Both the position numbers and the translations under genes were made by a program. Positions 1 to 9,494 of a stretch of DNA of 64,000 bases are shown piece by piece (position 1 is the first letter of the stretch; each line of letters opens with the position of its first letter). Source of the DNA: CAYULW01 sp964445815 (GTDB lineage Bacteria > Bacteroidota > Bacteroidia > Flavobacteriales_E > Vicingaceae). The notes below the pieces were generated by a model. That model was not told where the DNA came from. It saw only the letters and a program-made list of their open reading frames with translations, and did not search any database. Location of the stretch: positions 124,001-188,000 of the forward strand of contig CAYULW010000001.1 in the NCBI GenBank assembly GCA_964445815.1, read 5' to 3'.

Positions 1-2386
1 TAACCATACTCTGAATTCTACTTCCTGCAGCAAGCATAGGATCAAAGCTGAACCTTAATCCACCTACTTGTGCAAATTGGCCTGGAGTAGCACCCGGTGC
101 CCAAGCAGAGACGGCATGTTCAACGACTTGTTTTAATCCATCAGCAGTTAAATCCATAACAGTAAGGCCATTATTGAATCGTAAAGAGTTTTCAATATCC
201 AATTGAGAGACCTCACCCGTTTGCTTACCTGAAAGCGGATTAGCTTGAGGCGGTAAAGTTTGATAGACTCCCGGAGAAGTTTCTCTCACTTCACCGATAG
301 ACGCTCTCATGCCACCACCATTTTTAATGGAGACGGCAACAGCAGGATCAAATTGCTTAGCAACCCAAAGGTTAGCATCAGCCGATAAGTTACCTAAGTT
401 AGTTTCTTCCGTTCTCACAGAAGTTCTTTCACCATTTAAGTAGACATCAGTTTTACCAAAGACATTCCCATCTTTTGCAGTGACTACACTTTTTACAGCT
501 GCAGTTAAAGAGTCTACCAAAGCTCCTTTACCATTAGGATCAGCAAAAGCATTAGCAGCACCCCAAGTATTAGCTACCATAGCAGAGTCAGCAATGTAAG
601 GACCACTAACAGTAGAATCTATTGTTGCAGGAATCAAAACACCATTTGCATCAAAACCAATAACCAAACGACCAACATAACTGTATTCACCATCCGTACT
701 AACAATTGCTAGAGGATCGTTGTCTGCATTGTTTGTTAAGATCGGATAAGGTTTGTAAGGTGTAGCACCTGCAGCTAAACGATCATTAGAATTGGCCAAG
801 ATGGCATCCGAACCACCTGCAATGATCACATCAACACCGCTCATCAAAGTGGCCAATTGCTCTTCCAATTGTACTTGTTGCAGGTGAGTGACTAAGATAA
901 TTTTATTGATGCCGTGGTTAGTTCTTAAAGAATCTACCCAAGGTTGAATTTCAGCAGCAAGAGCAACCAAGTCATTAGAAGTAGGCCCATTCAAAGTGAC
1001 GTCACCTGGAGAAGAGATGGTTCCCAAAAGAGGAGTAGTAGCACCTACCACACCAATTTTCTCACCACCTCTATCAATATAAGTAGCAGCAGCAATCTTA
1101 TTGAAAGAAGTATTACCTGTCATGGATTCAGCAGGTCCTGTAGCAAAATCTATATTTTCAAGGACAGAAGAAGTATAAAGATGACCAAGGTCATTGCTGG
1201 CCGAGAAATTCAAGTTAGCAGAAAGGTAAGGGAATTGAGCACCGACCCATCTGTCAGATGCAGGTCCGTTAGGTGATCTGAAATCTTCCTCAATGATTTG
1301 TTGAATTGCAGCAGGTCCTGCATCAAACTCATGATTACCGATAGCTGAAGCATCAAACCCGATAACATTCATGATAGAGATATCAACTCTACCGCCTTCC
1401 TCACGAAGTCCGTTATAAGTAGAAACTCCAAAATGTCTGTTGTAAACATTGTTAAATACACCGCCATCTCTAAACGTTGACCTATCGGCGGCTGCATTAA
1501 AGAAAGGCCCAGGGATATAATTATCACCTGCAGAAAGGGTGATGGAGTTAGGATAAGTATCTTCAAGTGTATCAACGAGAGCGGCAAAAAATTTAGCTCT
1601 GTCAATGGCTTCAACACCACCTTCTAGATCTGAAGCATGTAAGATTTGAAGAGTGTAGGCCGTAGGATTAGTTGTTGCACCATGTCCAGTAATGGTAATG
1701 TCATCCAAGGCAAACTCATCTCTGCTTCCTCCACCAAGTTCATCATCCGAAGACCACCTAATGTATAAAGAGGAATTGGCCGGGACAGATGCATTAAATG
1801 TAATAGACTTGTTAGTAATAGACCAAAGAACAGACCCCTGGCTTAGCTCAGTGGAAGTATCGTTTAATGTTGTAAGGTCCGTAAAAGAGATATTGTCAGT
1901 TGAATAGGAAGGGTTAAAAGTATTACCTCTGTCTGCATCATTATTGATCCATAAATCATAAGATAAAGTTATACTATCCAGACTTGAGCCTGTATTATTA
2001 TCGATCTTCAGAGTAATGGTTCCGGGTGTGAAATCAGATCCTGTAGGTTGAAAACCAATGGCTGTGTCACCTGAATTGACCCAAGCATAAAGTCCACCAC
2101 TGAAAACACCGCCACTAGAAACGCCTTTTGCGAAGTCACCGGTTACCGATGAGTCTCCAAAATTGTGCATGCCGGTTGATAAGCCTGAAATTTCCCAAGC
2201 ATCCGCATCAAGAAATCCGGAGTTCGGATTTGACTTTAAACCTTGACCGGTATAATTGCCATTATTGACTCCGGCTATAGTATTTTCGAAGTCTATAGTA
2301 GCAGGGCTTCCGGTTGTTGTTAAACTCAACTGTGCTAGGCAATTGAGAGAAACTAGCGAAAGCGCTAGAACATAAATTTTTTTCAT
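1..2386 (-). CDS. Secreted 5'-nucleotidase/metallophosphatase-family protein (3' end missing)
   Basis: The reading frame is open from an ATG at 2386 to the left edge, so the C-terminus lies outside the window. Residues 1-19 look like a signal peptide. Residues about 20-235 form a serine/threonine/aspartate-rich beta-sandwich-like region. A calcineurin-type phosphoesterase domain follows: the first metal motif reads HASDLEGG near residue 245 and GNHEFD is near 350. The 5'-nucleotidase C-terminal (substrate) domain starts near 625, with NLSADA and NGGGMR visible. The family removes phosphate from nucleotides or related esters outside the cytoplasm; substrate cannot be read here. The usual DxH of the first motif is DLE, a variant I recall from a bacterial subgroup. 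A type IX sorting signal may lie in the missing end. Product class is secure, substrate is not. Confidence 0.85.
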   Translation of the reverse strand, partial: MKKIYVLALSLVSLNCLAQLSLTTTGSPATIDFENTIAGVNNGNYTGQGLKSNPNSGFLDADAWEISGLSTGMHNFGDSSVTGDFAKGVSSGGVFSGGLYAWVNSGDTAIGFQPTGSDFTPGTITLKIDNNTGSSLDSITLSYDLWINNDADRGNTFNPSYSTDNISFTDLTTLNDTSTELSQGSVLWSITNKSITFNASVPANSSLYIRWSSDDELGGGSRDEFALDDITITGHGATTNPTAYTLQILHASDLEGGVEAIDRAKFFAALVDTLEDTYPNSITLSAGDNYIPGPFFNAAADRSTFRDGGVFNNVYNRHFGVSTYNGLREEGGRVDISIMNVIGFDASAIGNHEFDAGPAAIQQIIEEDFRSPNGPASDRWVGAQFPYLSANLNFSASNDLGHLYTSSVLENIDFATGPAESMTGNTSFNKIAAATYIDRGGEKIGVVGATTPLLGTISSPGDVTLNGPTSNDLVALAAEIQPWVDSLRTNHGINKIILVTHLQQVQLEEQLATLMSGVDVIIAGGSDAILANSNDRLAAGATPYKPYPILTNNADNDPLAIVSTDGEYSYVGRLVIGFDANGVLIPATIDSTVSGPYIADSAMVANTWGAANAFADPNGKGALVDSLTAAVKSVVTAKDGNVFGKTDVYLNGERTSVRTEETNLGNLSADANLWVAKQFDPAVAVSIKNGGGMRASIGEVRETSPGVYQTLPPQANPLSGKQTGEVSQLDIENSLRFNNGLTVMDLTADGLKQVVEHAVSAWAPGATPGQFAQVGGLRFSFDPMLAAGSRIQSMV

Positions 2387-2625
2387 GATTAGGGTTTTAG
2401 ATTTTAAAAGGCTAAGCTATTTTGAAGCCTTTAATTAAATCAACTTCTTACCTTATACTTCCCTTATAAAATATTTAGAAGAAGGTTAGAGGTTGGTTAA
2501 AATGGAATGAAGAAATCTTAATTTAAATTTAATGTGACAATGACTTTTTTGCTTTGATCCAATCTTCTTCATGATCATGAGCTTAAATCAAGATTTTAGA
2601 GGTTTATTTCTTACATAGCTTTTCG

Positions 2626-2633
2626 TAAATTCG
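2626..2633 (+). promoter_or_regulatory. Candidate -7 box of the ileS promoter
   Basis: TAAATTCG matches the Bacteroidota -7 consensus TAnnTTTG with C in place of the third T. A TTT at 2603-2605 lies 20 bases upstream, as expected for a -33 element. The predicted leader is about 30 bases. Confidence 0.4.
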
Positions 2634-2667
2634 CACGCCTTTATAATAGGTAGAAACGCGAGATAGC

Positions 2668-5600
2668 ATGAGTAAATACAAAGAGTATAAAGCACTTAAT
2701 TTACCTGAAATAGCAGATGAGGTATTAAGAAGATGGAAAGAGCAAAATACCTTTCAAGAAAGTATTGACTCTAGAGAAGGCCATACTCCTTTCGTATTCT
2801 ATGAAGGGCCACCCTCAGCTAATGGCTTACCCGGTATACATCATGTTATGGCCAGAGCGATAAAAGACATTTTCTGCCGCTATAAAACGCAAAAAGGGTT
2901 TCAGGTCAAGCGAAAAGCAGGTTGGGATACACATGGCTTACCTGTGGAATTGGGTGTCGAAAAGGAATTGGGAATTACAAAAGAAGACATCGGTAAAAAC
3001 ATTTCGGTAGAAGAGTACAATCAAAAGTGTAAAGAGGCCGTCATGCGTTACACCGATGTATGGAATGATCTGACTGAGAAAATGGGCTATTGGGTAGATA
3101 TGGATCATCCCTATGTTACTTATGAGAACAAGTACATTGAGTCAGTCTGGTACCTTCTTGGGCAATTGTATAAAAAGGGACTCATATATAAAGGTTATAC
3201 CATTCAACCTTATTCTCCGGCTGCAGGAACAGGTCTAAGTTCTCATGAGTTAAACCAACCTGGAACCTATAAAGATGTTAAAGACACCTCAGTTATTGCC
3301 CAATTTAAAGTTGTTCAAAATGAACAATCTTCTGCTTTATTTGACGGAGTAGAGGGCGACTTATTTTTTATTGCATGGACTACAACACCATGGACTTTAC
3401 CTTCAAATACTGCATTGGGTGTTGGCGAAAAGATCACTTATGTAAAGGTCAAAACTTTTAATAAGTACACCCACCAAACGATCACTGTTATTTTGGCTAA
3501 GGACCTTTTATCTAAATGGTTTAACCCAGACTTAGGTGAAATGTCTTTGTCGGATTATCAGAATGATCCAAAAAAAGTGCCCTTTGAATTGGTGGCGGAG
3601 TACTCCGGAAAAGATCTGGAAGGCATTCGCTATGAACAATTGTTGCCATACAAACAACCGGAAGAAGGCGATGCCTTTAAAGTGGTCTTGGGCGACTTTG
3701 TGACCACCGAAGACGGAACAGGAATAGTGCACTTGGCACCAAGCTATGGTGCAGATGACTTTAGAGTGACTAAAGCCAATGGCATAGGCGCTTTGCATCT
3801 GGTCGATAATCAAGGTCGATTTACTAATGAGGTGACTGATTTTGCAGGAGAATATGTCAAAGAGCAATATCTTAAAGATGAAGAGAAGCCGGCTGATTAT
3901 AAGTCAGTAGATGTTCGAATTTCCATCAAACTGAAAGAAGCCAACAGAGCTTTTGATGTACAGAAATACGAGCACAGTTATCCGCATTGCTGGCGAACAG
4001 ATAAACCGGTATTGTATTTTCCACTTGACTCATGGTTTATTAAAACAACAGCAGTTAAGGAACAGTTAATTTCCAATAATCAGAAGATCAACTGGAAACC
4101 GGAAAGCACTGGTAAAGGCCGCTTTGGCAATTGGTTAGAGAACTTACAAGATTGGAATTTATCCAGATCACGCTATTGGGGCATTCCAATACCGATATGG
4201 ACAACGGAAGATAAGGAAGAGCAGATCTGCATCAGTTCGGCAGAAGAACTAAAAGCAGAATGTGAAAAAGCGGTTAATGCCGGATTAATGGATAAGAATC
4301 CATTAGCTGATTTTGAACCCGGCAATATGAGTGACGATAATTATAACACATTTGATTTTCACCGCCCATTTGTTGATGAAATCACCTTGGTTTCGCCTTC
4401 AGGTAAAGCCATGAAGAGAGAAGCTGATTTGATCGATGTATGGTTTGATTCTGGTTCTATGCCTTATGCTCAATGGCATTATCCTTTTGAGAATAAAGAA
4501 CTCATTGAAAAAAATAAATTTTATCCGGCAGACTTTATTGCCGAGGGAGTAGATCAGACTCGCGGTTGGTTTTTTACCTTACATGCCATTGCTACTCTGT
4601 GCTTTGATACTATTGCCTATAAAAATGTTGTGTCCAATGGTTTGGTCTTAGACAAAAACGGACAGAAAATGTCCAAACGTCTAGGTAATGCTGTAGACCC
4701 TTTTGAAACACTCAAGAAATATGGTCCGGATGCTACACGTTGGTATATGGTGACCAATGCACAACCCTGGGATAACCTGAAGTTTGATCTGGAAGGAATT
4801 CAAGAAGTTCAACGTAAATTTTTCGGAACACTTTACAATACCTATAACTTCTTTGCACTATACGCCAATATTGATGGATTTAAATTTGAAGAAGAGGAAA
4901 TAGTAATCGCTGATCGACCTGAGATCGATCGTTGGGTATTGTCGAAACTCAACTCGTTGATAAAGGTCGTGGATGCGGCTTATGCAGATTATGAACCAAC
5001 TAGAGCAGGGCGTGCTATTCAAGAGTTTACAACAGACCATTTGAGTAACTGGTATGTTCGATTATGCAGAAGACGTTTCTGGAAAGGAGAATATTCTGAA
5101 GATAAGATTGCGGCTTATCAAACGCTTTACACTTGCTTGGAAACTATTGCAAAGTTAGCTGCACCCATAGCGCCATTTTTTATGGACAGATTGTTTACAG
5201 ATTTGAATGGGGTGTCGGGAAGGGATAAAAATAGTTCTGTGCATCTGTCTGACTTGGGAGAGTTGAAAGAAGACCGGATCGATCAGGATTTGGAAGAAAG
5301 AATGGAAATTGCTCAGCAATTGTCTTCTATGGTTCTAGCCATTCGAAAGAAGGAAGCTTTAAAAGTAAGACAGCCTTTGCAAAAACTGATGGTACCTGTT
5401 TTAGATGAAACCTTTAAACGTCAATTAAAGGCAGTTTCTGATTTGATCTTGTCTGAGGTCAATGTTAAGGAGATCGAGTATTTAGAAGATACAGCCGGAG
5501 TTTTGGTCAAGAAGATTAAACCTGACTTTAAAAAATTGGGTCCAAAATTTGGCAAAAACATGAAAGTAGTGGCAGCAATCATATCACAAATGGATCAAGA

Positions 5601-6033
5601 TGCCATTGCTGAATTTGAAAAAGAGGGAACTTTTATTATAGAAGTCGACGGTCAAAAAACAGACTTGGAATTGGATGATGTTCAGATTTCTTCTGAAGAT
5701 ATTCCTGGATGGGCGGTAGAGACCGAAGGAAAGTATACAGTGGCTTTAGACACTGGTTTATCGGAAGAGCTAATCCATGAAGGCATTGCAAGAGAGTTAG
5801 TTAACCGCATCCAAAACTTCAGAAAAGAGGCCGGATTTGAAGTGACGGACAAGATCAATCTTCAAATCAAATCCCATGATCAGATTGATGAAGCAATCAA
5901 AAGCAATAAAGATTATATTTGTTCTGAGACCTTAGCCAGCCAGCTAGAATTGGTCGATGAGTTAAATGAAAAAAATTATAAAATAGAACTGGATAATGCT
6001 GCCGAAACCTATGTTTCATTGGCCTTATCCTAA
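2668..6033 (+). CDS. ileS: Isoleucyl-tRNA synthetase (IleS2-type)
   Basis: Class I synthetase charging tRNA-Ile, 1121 residues. The HIGH-equivalent GIHH is at residues 56-59, followed by the typical GWDTHGLP. The KMSKR signature is near residue 667. The large CP1 editing insertion lies between them. The C-terminus carries a DUF5915-like segment (KLGPKFGK near 960) and no cysteine zinc finger, which marks the eukaryote-like IleS2 class rather than the E. coli-like class. IleS2 enzymes are generally less sensitive to mupirocin (family knowledge, not tested here). It heads a tight unit with the DksA/TraR-like gene and lspA, an arrangement common in this phylum. Start ATG at 2668 gives the expected N-terminus. 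Confidence 0.97.
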   Translation: MSKYKEYKALNLPEIADEVLRRWKEQNTFQESIDSREGHTPFVFYEGPPSANGLPGIHHVMARAIKDIFCRYKTQKGFQVKRKAGWDTHGLPVELGVEKELGITKEDIGKNISVEEYNQKCKEAVMRYTDVWNDLTEKMGYWVDMDHPYVTYENKYIESVWYLLGQLYKKGLIYKGYTIQPYSPAAGTGLSSHELNQPGTYKDVKDTSVIAQFKVVQNEQSSALFDGVEGDLFFIAWTTTPWTLPSNTALGVGEKITYVKVKTFNKYTHQTITVILAKDLLSKWFNPDLGEMSLSDYQNDPKKVPFELVAEYSGKDLEGIRYEQLLPYKQPEEGDAFKVVLGDFVTTEDGTGIVHLAPSYGADDFRVTKANGIGALHLVDNQGRFTNEVTDFAGEYVKEQYLKDEEKPADYKSVDVRISIKLKEANRAFDVQKYEHSYPHCWRTDKPVLYFPLDSWFIKTTAVKEQLISNNQKINWKPESTGKGRFGNWLENLQDWNLSRSRYWGIPIPIWTTEDKEEQICISSAEELKAECEKAVNAGLMDKNPLADFEPGNMSDDNYNTFDFHRPFVDEITLVSPSGKAMKREADLIDVWFDSGSMPYAQWHYPFENKELIEKNKFYPADFIAEGVDQTRGWFFTLHAIATLCFDTIAYKNVVSNGLVLDKNGQKMSKRLGNAVDPFETLKKYGPDATRWYMVTNAQPWDNLKFDLEGIQEVQRKFFGTLYNTYNFFALYANIDGFKFEEEEIVIADRPEIDRWVLSKLNSLIKVVDAAYADYEPTRAGRAIQEFTTDHLSNWYVRLCRRRFWKGEYSEDKIAAYQTLYTCLETIAKLAAPIAPFFMDRLFTDLNGVSGRDKNSSVHLSDLGELKEDRIDQDLEERMEIAQQLSSMVLAIRKKEALKVRQPLQKLMVPVLDETFKRQLKAVSDLILSEVNVKEIEYLEDTAGVLVKKIKPDFKKLGPKFGKNMKVVAAIISQMDQDAIAEFEKEGTFIIEVDGQKTDLELDDVQISSEDIPGWAVETEGKYTVALDTGLSEELIHEGIARELVNRIQNFRKEAGFEVTDKINLQIKSHDQIDEAIKSNKDYICSETLASQLELVDELNEKNYKIELDNAAETYVSLALS

Positions 6034-6044
6034 AACGAAATAAA

Positions 6045-6425
6045 ATGGCAGAAAACAAAGAAAGATACAGTGATGCAGAACTGCAGGAGTTTAAGGATCT
6101 CATCAACTCTAAATTGAAAGAAGCAAGAATTGATTTGGAGGGTTTGAGAAATTCATTGTCTCATAAAGATGATCATGGAACAGATGATACTTCTCCTTCA
6201 TTTAAAATGATGGAAGACGGATCAGAAACATTATCAAGAGAAGAAATGTCTCAGTTAGCCGCTCGACAAGAAAAGTTCATTACTCATTTAGAGAATGCAC
6301 TCACCAGAATTCAGAATAAAACCTATGGTGTTTGTCGCGTTACCGGTAAACTAATTCCTAAGCAGAGATTAAGAGCTGTGCCTCATGCTACTTTATCTAT
6401 AGAGGCTAAAGAAGCGATGAACTAA
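6045..6425 (+). CDS. TraR/DksA-family regulator with degenerate zinc finger
   Basis: 126 residues. An N-terminal helical pair (about 1-90) is followed by a short finger-like C-terminus beginning GVCRVTGKLIP. DksA proteins enter the RNA polymerase secondary channel and adjust transcription with ppGpp. Here only one of the four zinc cysteines survives: CRVTG replaces CxxCG, and LSIEAK replaces the second CxxC. From memory, Bacteroidota orthologues share this loss, so it is probably a lineage trait rather than decay. The gene begins 11 bases after ileS and ends one base before lspA, which implies co-transcription. Whether it acts like DksA is not shown by the sequence. Confidence 0.88.
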   Translation: MAENKERYSDAELQEFKDLINSKLKEARIDLEGLRNSLSHKDDHGTDDTSPSFKMMEDGSETLSREEMSQLAARQEKFITHLENALTRIQNKTYGVCRVTGKLIPKQRLRAVPHATLSIEAKEAMN

Positions 6426-6426
6426 G

Positions 6427-7047
6427 ATGAGTCTGAGTACATCAGAGAAATCTAGAATTTCTTATATAGCACCGTTAATTACCATATTTGCGGTGCTTTT
6501 TATTGATCAGGCGCTAAAAATTTGGGTGAAAACTCACATGGAGATTTCGGAAGAAATTCCCGTTTTTGGAGACTGGTTCATTTTGCATTTTACAGAAAAT
6601 AATGGAATGGCCTTCGGCTTGGAGCTTCCGAGCCAATATGGGAAATTGGCTTTGAGTTTGTTTCGGGTTATCGCCATTAGTTTAATTGGCTGGTATCTGT
6701 TTTCTCTGCCCAAAAAGGGTGCGAGTACCGGTTTAATGATTTGTGGCGCATTGATTTTTGCAGGAGCAATAGGTAATATCATTGACTCTGCTTTTTACGG
6801 CCTGCTTTTTAACGATAGCCATTATCAAGTAGCAACACTTTTACCCGAAGAAGGGGGTTATGCCGGCTTCTTATTTGGTAAGGTAGTAGATATGCTCTAT
6901 TTCCCCTTATGGGAAGGCTATTTACCCGATTGGTTAGGGGGAGATTATTTTATCTTTTTCCGACCTGTATTTAATATAGCAGATTCTGCCATCACCATTG
7001 GCGTAATTGCCATTCTCTTGTTTCACAGGAACTTCTTTAAAGATTAG
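6427..7047 (+). CDS. lspA: Lipoprotein signal peptidase II
   Basis: 206-residue inner-membrane aspartic protease that cleaves prolipoproteins before the lipid-modified cysteine. Four hydrophobic segments are visible. Both family motifs are present: ENNGMAFG near residue 57 and FNIADSAITIG near 180, which holds one catalytic Asp; the other is in GNIIDS near 117. It is longer than the E. coli enzyme because of an insertion before the last motif, as is usual in Bacteroidota. The window encodes many lipoproteins (for example GldH and the DUF4270 protein) that would be its substrates. Last gene of the ileS unit. Confidence 0.95.
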   Translation: MSLSTSEKSRISYIAPLITIFAVLFIDQALKIWVKTHMEISEEIPVFGDWFILHFTENNGMAFGLELPSQYGKLALSLFRVIAISLIGWYLFSLPKKGASTGLMICGALIFAGAIGNIIDSAFYGLLFNDSHYQVATLLPEEGGYAGFLFGKVVDMLYFPLWEGYLPDWLGGDYFIFFRPVFNIADSAITIGVIAILLFHRNFFKD

Positions 7048-7093
7048 GCCTTAAAGTTTTTATAGTTTTTCGATTAAATATTTACCATTGTTA

Positions 7094-7384
7094 TCAATCT
7101 TTGTATTTGATGCGATAAGCTAGAGATAGGCCAAGTATAAAAAACAATATCATTAATGCAGTAATCCAAGTTTTGCTTGTTCTTTTCTGAGATTGAATTT
7201 CCTCACTTCTTAATTTGATTTTGTTTAGCTCAATTTCTTTTTCTTCTTTGCTAAGATCAGATAATTCAATAATGGTTGTATCCGTTTCATATTTATCGCT
7301 GACCATTAGATTCACAAATGAAAACAATTGAAGTACAACTAAAACAAATACGATTAGTATTGACACTTTAAGGAATAAATTCAT
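7094..7384 (-). CDS. Small two-helix membrane protein of unknown function
   Basis: 96 residues, not recognised. A hydrophobic segment at about 5-28 is followed by a charged, glutamate/lysine-rich stretch (about 40-68), then a second hydrophobic segment at 73-91 ending in a basic tail. The charged middle part would sit outside the membrane as a short helical hairpin or coiled coil. It lies alone between lspA (convergent) and the terminator of the sigma-factor unit, so no functional context is available. ATG at 7384 is the only plausible start. Confidence 0.6.
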   Translation of the reverse strand: MNLFLKVSILIVFVLVVLQLFSFVNLMVSDKYETDTTIIELSDLSKEEKEIELNKIKLRSEEIQSQKRTSKTWITALMILFFILGLSLAYRIKYKD

Positions 7385-7433
7385 TCGTGTATAGGAGATA
7401 AGCAGTTATATGTCACACCAAATAAGCATTCAA

Positions 7434-7462
7434 AAAGAAAGCCCTCGTAAGGAGGGCTTTTC
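7434..7462 (-). terminator. Intrinsic terminator of the ECF sigma unit
   Basis: A GCCCTC / GAGGGC stem (7441-7446 and 7452-7457) with a five-base loop is flanked by A-rich and T-rich runs. It abuts the stop codon of the gene ending at 7463. On the minus strand the stem is followed by TTTCTTTTTG. The symmetry suggests it could work in both directions. Confidence 0.8.
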
Positions 7463-8854
7463 TTAAAACTTAACCATTGTGCCGACAGATATACCCATGT
7501 AAGTAATCCGTTCAGAGAATAAGGCACTTTCTTTTGTAATGGAGTTCACACTTCTTCTGTAATAAGGTGAGATCACAAATGATGTTTTAATGCTGTGGTA
7601 ATAGGTTAATCCGGCCGCCATGTGTAGATTGACTACTCCACTTGATTTAAATGGATTTTGATCATCTTGACTCAAATCCAACACCTCATTCGGATCTTGA
7701 TTATGACTTAAGGAGTGATTGCTGCTAATAACATTTTTTACAGCGTCACCTGTTCTCATTCTATATTGAGCCCCATTATTAGTTGTTGGTGCAGGTTCAA
7801 AATTGTTGTTGTATATTTTATAAATATAGCCATCGTAAGTATTCAATATTTGCAAACCAAAGCCACCTTTAACTTGAAAACCCCATTTTGCATTTCGATC
7901 TTCATATCCGATCAAAAATGGAATCTCTAAGAAATTGTATTGGTTAGAAAAAACCTTATCTCCACTGAAATGCATCTCTTCATAGATTTGAGTAAAGTTC
8001 AATCCTGATTCTATGAACTTGTGATTGTTCATCTCATAGTGCAGATTTGCTTCAAGAGTATAAGCCAATCGTGTTTGTTCTGAACTAGAGCGATGTCTCA
8101 AATAAGAAGAAGATAAATTGTATTCTGCAATCATGCGTTTTGTGATGCTCTGAGGCGTAAAGCTTAACAATAAGCTGGCTCTATCTTTAAAACGCTTCTT
8201 TTTGATGCCATCTTTCACATAATCGTACTCCAACTCAAGACCTGAAAGTGTTCTTTCCTGCAACTGATTTTCAAATTTTAGATCGGCAGGTTCTAGAGCT
8301 TTCATCTCAAAATAACGGCTAAAAGTTAATGGTTTAGCACTTTCCCATCCGTCTTGCTCTTGAATCAAAGTATTGAGCAACAGATTATCTTTTAAATATG
8401 GTCGTGTAAAGCCGGCTTGTTCTACTGATGCAATCAGCTCTAGGTCTGGCAAATGATTTGTATTGTCACTGGCAGGGTTAAAAGATTCCTCAACATTATC
8501 AGGTTTGACTTCGGTTTGGATTGTCTGATCTGCATCCAAATTTTGAGCCGGTTGAACATGCTGGTTATTTTCTATCTGATCTTGAATTTGAGCAGATTGC
8601 TCATAATCCTTTTTGACATCGAATAAGCTGGAAGCCTCATCGCTCCCAATTAAAATTGACCCTGTACCGCTTCCTAGCAGTAAGAGTAACATGGTGCCAA
8701 ATATTCTCCAATTCACGGAGATTTTATTGGCAACGATATGACCAAAGCTACGCTTGGCTTGAATGTTTTCCCACACTATATCGGGAGGAGATACAGCGTG
8801 ATCGCTCAGCTTGCTTCGGAACACCTCGTCATATGTATCAAATTGATCAGACAT
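7463..8854 (-). CDS. Anti-sigma-like membrane protein with barrel-like C-terminus
   Basis: 463 residues. Residues 1-48 are a cytoplasmic-looking segment typical of proteins paired with ECF sigma factors in Bacteroidota. One transmembrane helix spans about 49-70. A low-complexity Glu/Gln/Asn/Asp linker runs to about 150. The C-terminal part (about 220-463) is rich in alternating aromatic and hydrophobic strands and resembles PorT-family outer-membrane barrels, ending in MGISVGTMVKF. It overlaps the sigma-factor gene by 8 bases, so the pair is co-transcribed and translationally coupled. The likely role is holding the sigma factor and linking it to an envelope signal, but no known anti-sigma zinc motif is visible. 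The inner-membrane helix and barrel-like end are hard to reconcile topologically. Confidence 0.7.
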   Translation of the reverse strand: MSDQFDTYDEVFRSKLSDHAVSPPDIVWENIQAKRSFGHIVANKISVNWRIFGTMLLLLLGSGTGSILIGSDEASSLFDVKKDYEQSAQIQDQIENNQHVQPAQNLDADQTIQTEVKPDNVEESFNPASDNTNHLPDLELIASVEQAGFTRPYLKDNLLLNTLIQEQDGWESAKPLTFSRYFEMKALEPADLKFENQLQERTLSGLELEYDYVKDGIKKKRFKDRASLLLSFTPQSITKRMIAEYNLSSSYLRHRSSSEQTRLAYTLEANLHYEMNNHKFIESGLNFTQIYEEMHFSGDKVFSNQYNFLEIPFLIGYEDRNAKWGFQVKGGFGLQILNTYDGYIYKIYNNNFEPAPTTNNGAQYRMRTGDAVKNVISSNHSLSHNQDPNEVLDLSQDDQNPFKSSGVVNLHMAAGLTYYHSIKTSFVISPYYRRSVNSITKESALFSERITYMGISVGTMVKF

Positions 8855-9386
8855 GTTTATTGATATTTTGTTCCGTTAATAATTTCTGCATATACTTTCT
8901 CGACTTTGCGAGTTGCGACCTTGAGGTACTTTCTGAAGTCCCCAACATTTCGCCAATTTCTTTATGGCTATATCCCTCTATTACATATAGATTAAAAACC
9001 ATACGGTAACCGTCTGGCAATTGTTGTATTAATGTTAAAAGTTCTTGTTCTGAAAGGTTACTGATGGCTTTGGAAGACACCACCTTGTCTTGATAATCTT
9101 CAATTCCAATGTGCTCATTTTTAAAGGCGCTTTTTCTACAGTGGTTTAAACTGGTATTGACCATAATGCGTCTTATCCATCCTTCAAAAGAACCGTTGAA
9201 TTGAAATCTAGAAATGTTATCAAAGACCTTAATAAACCCATCTTGTAACATGTCTTGAGCTTCTAATTCATGACGTGCATAGCGTAAGCAAACGAAATAC
9301 ATTTTTCCTGCATAGGTATCATACAAAGCCTTTTGCGCCGCTTTGTTTTCCCTTATACAGGCTTCTATGAGTGTCTTTTCGTCCAT
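8847..9386 (-). CDS. ECF (sigma-70 family, RpoE-like) sigma factor
   Basis: 179 residues with the two expected domains. Region 2 covers about 10-90, with the conserved DMLQDGFIKVF and a GSFEGWIRRI stretch. Region 4 covers about 115-170 and contains a helix-turn-helix around GYSHKEIGEMLGTSEST. No extra C-terminal domain is present. It would direct RNA polymerase to a small envelope-stress or surface regulon. The downstream gene overlaps by 8 bases and supplies the probable membrane regulator. Its own promoter is not clear: the 108-base gap to asd holds no convincing TAnnTTTG box close to the start. Confidence 0.93.
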   Translation of the reverse strand: MDEKTLIEACIRENKAAQKALYDTYAGKMYFVCLRYARHELEAQDMLQDGFIKVFDNISRFQFNGSFEGWIRRIMVNTSLNHCRKSAFKNEHIGIEDYQDKVVSSKAISNLSEQELLTLIQQLPDGYRMVFNLYVIEGYSHKEIGEMLGTSESTSRSQLAKSRKYMQKLLTEQNINKHV

Positions 9387-9494
9387 TATACAGCTATGGA
9401 TTTATTCCCTTAATGTTGTAGACAACCTAACCTGAGCTTTTCGTTGCCTGATGTAATTAAAATTAATGAAAAATAATAAAAGAGAATTTATGTC

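Noticed and set aside
944..1276. 110-codon open frame on the plus strand within the nucleotidase gene
   Set aside because: The minus-strand frame is the coding one, with metallophosphatase motifs. The plus-strand product is low-complexity Ser/Arg.
3532..3867. 111-codon open frame opposite ileS
   Set aside because: Antisense to conserved ileS codons; no signal, motif or promoter supports it.
6045..6425. Loss of zinc cysteines as a sign that the DksA-like gene is a decaying pseudogene
   Set aside because: The frame is complete, sits in a tight operon and, from memory, orthologues in the phylum show the same loss.
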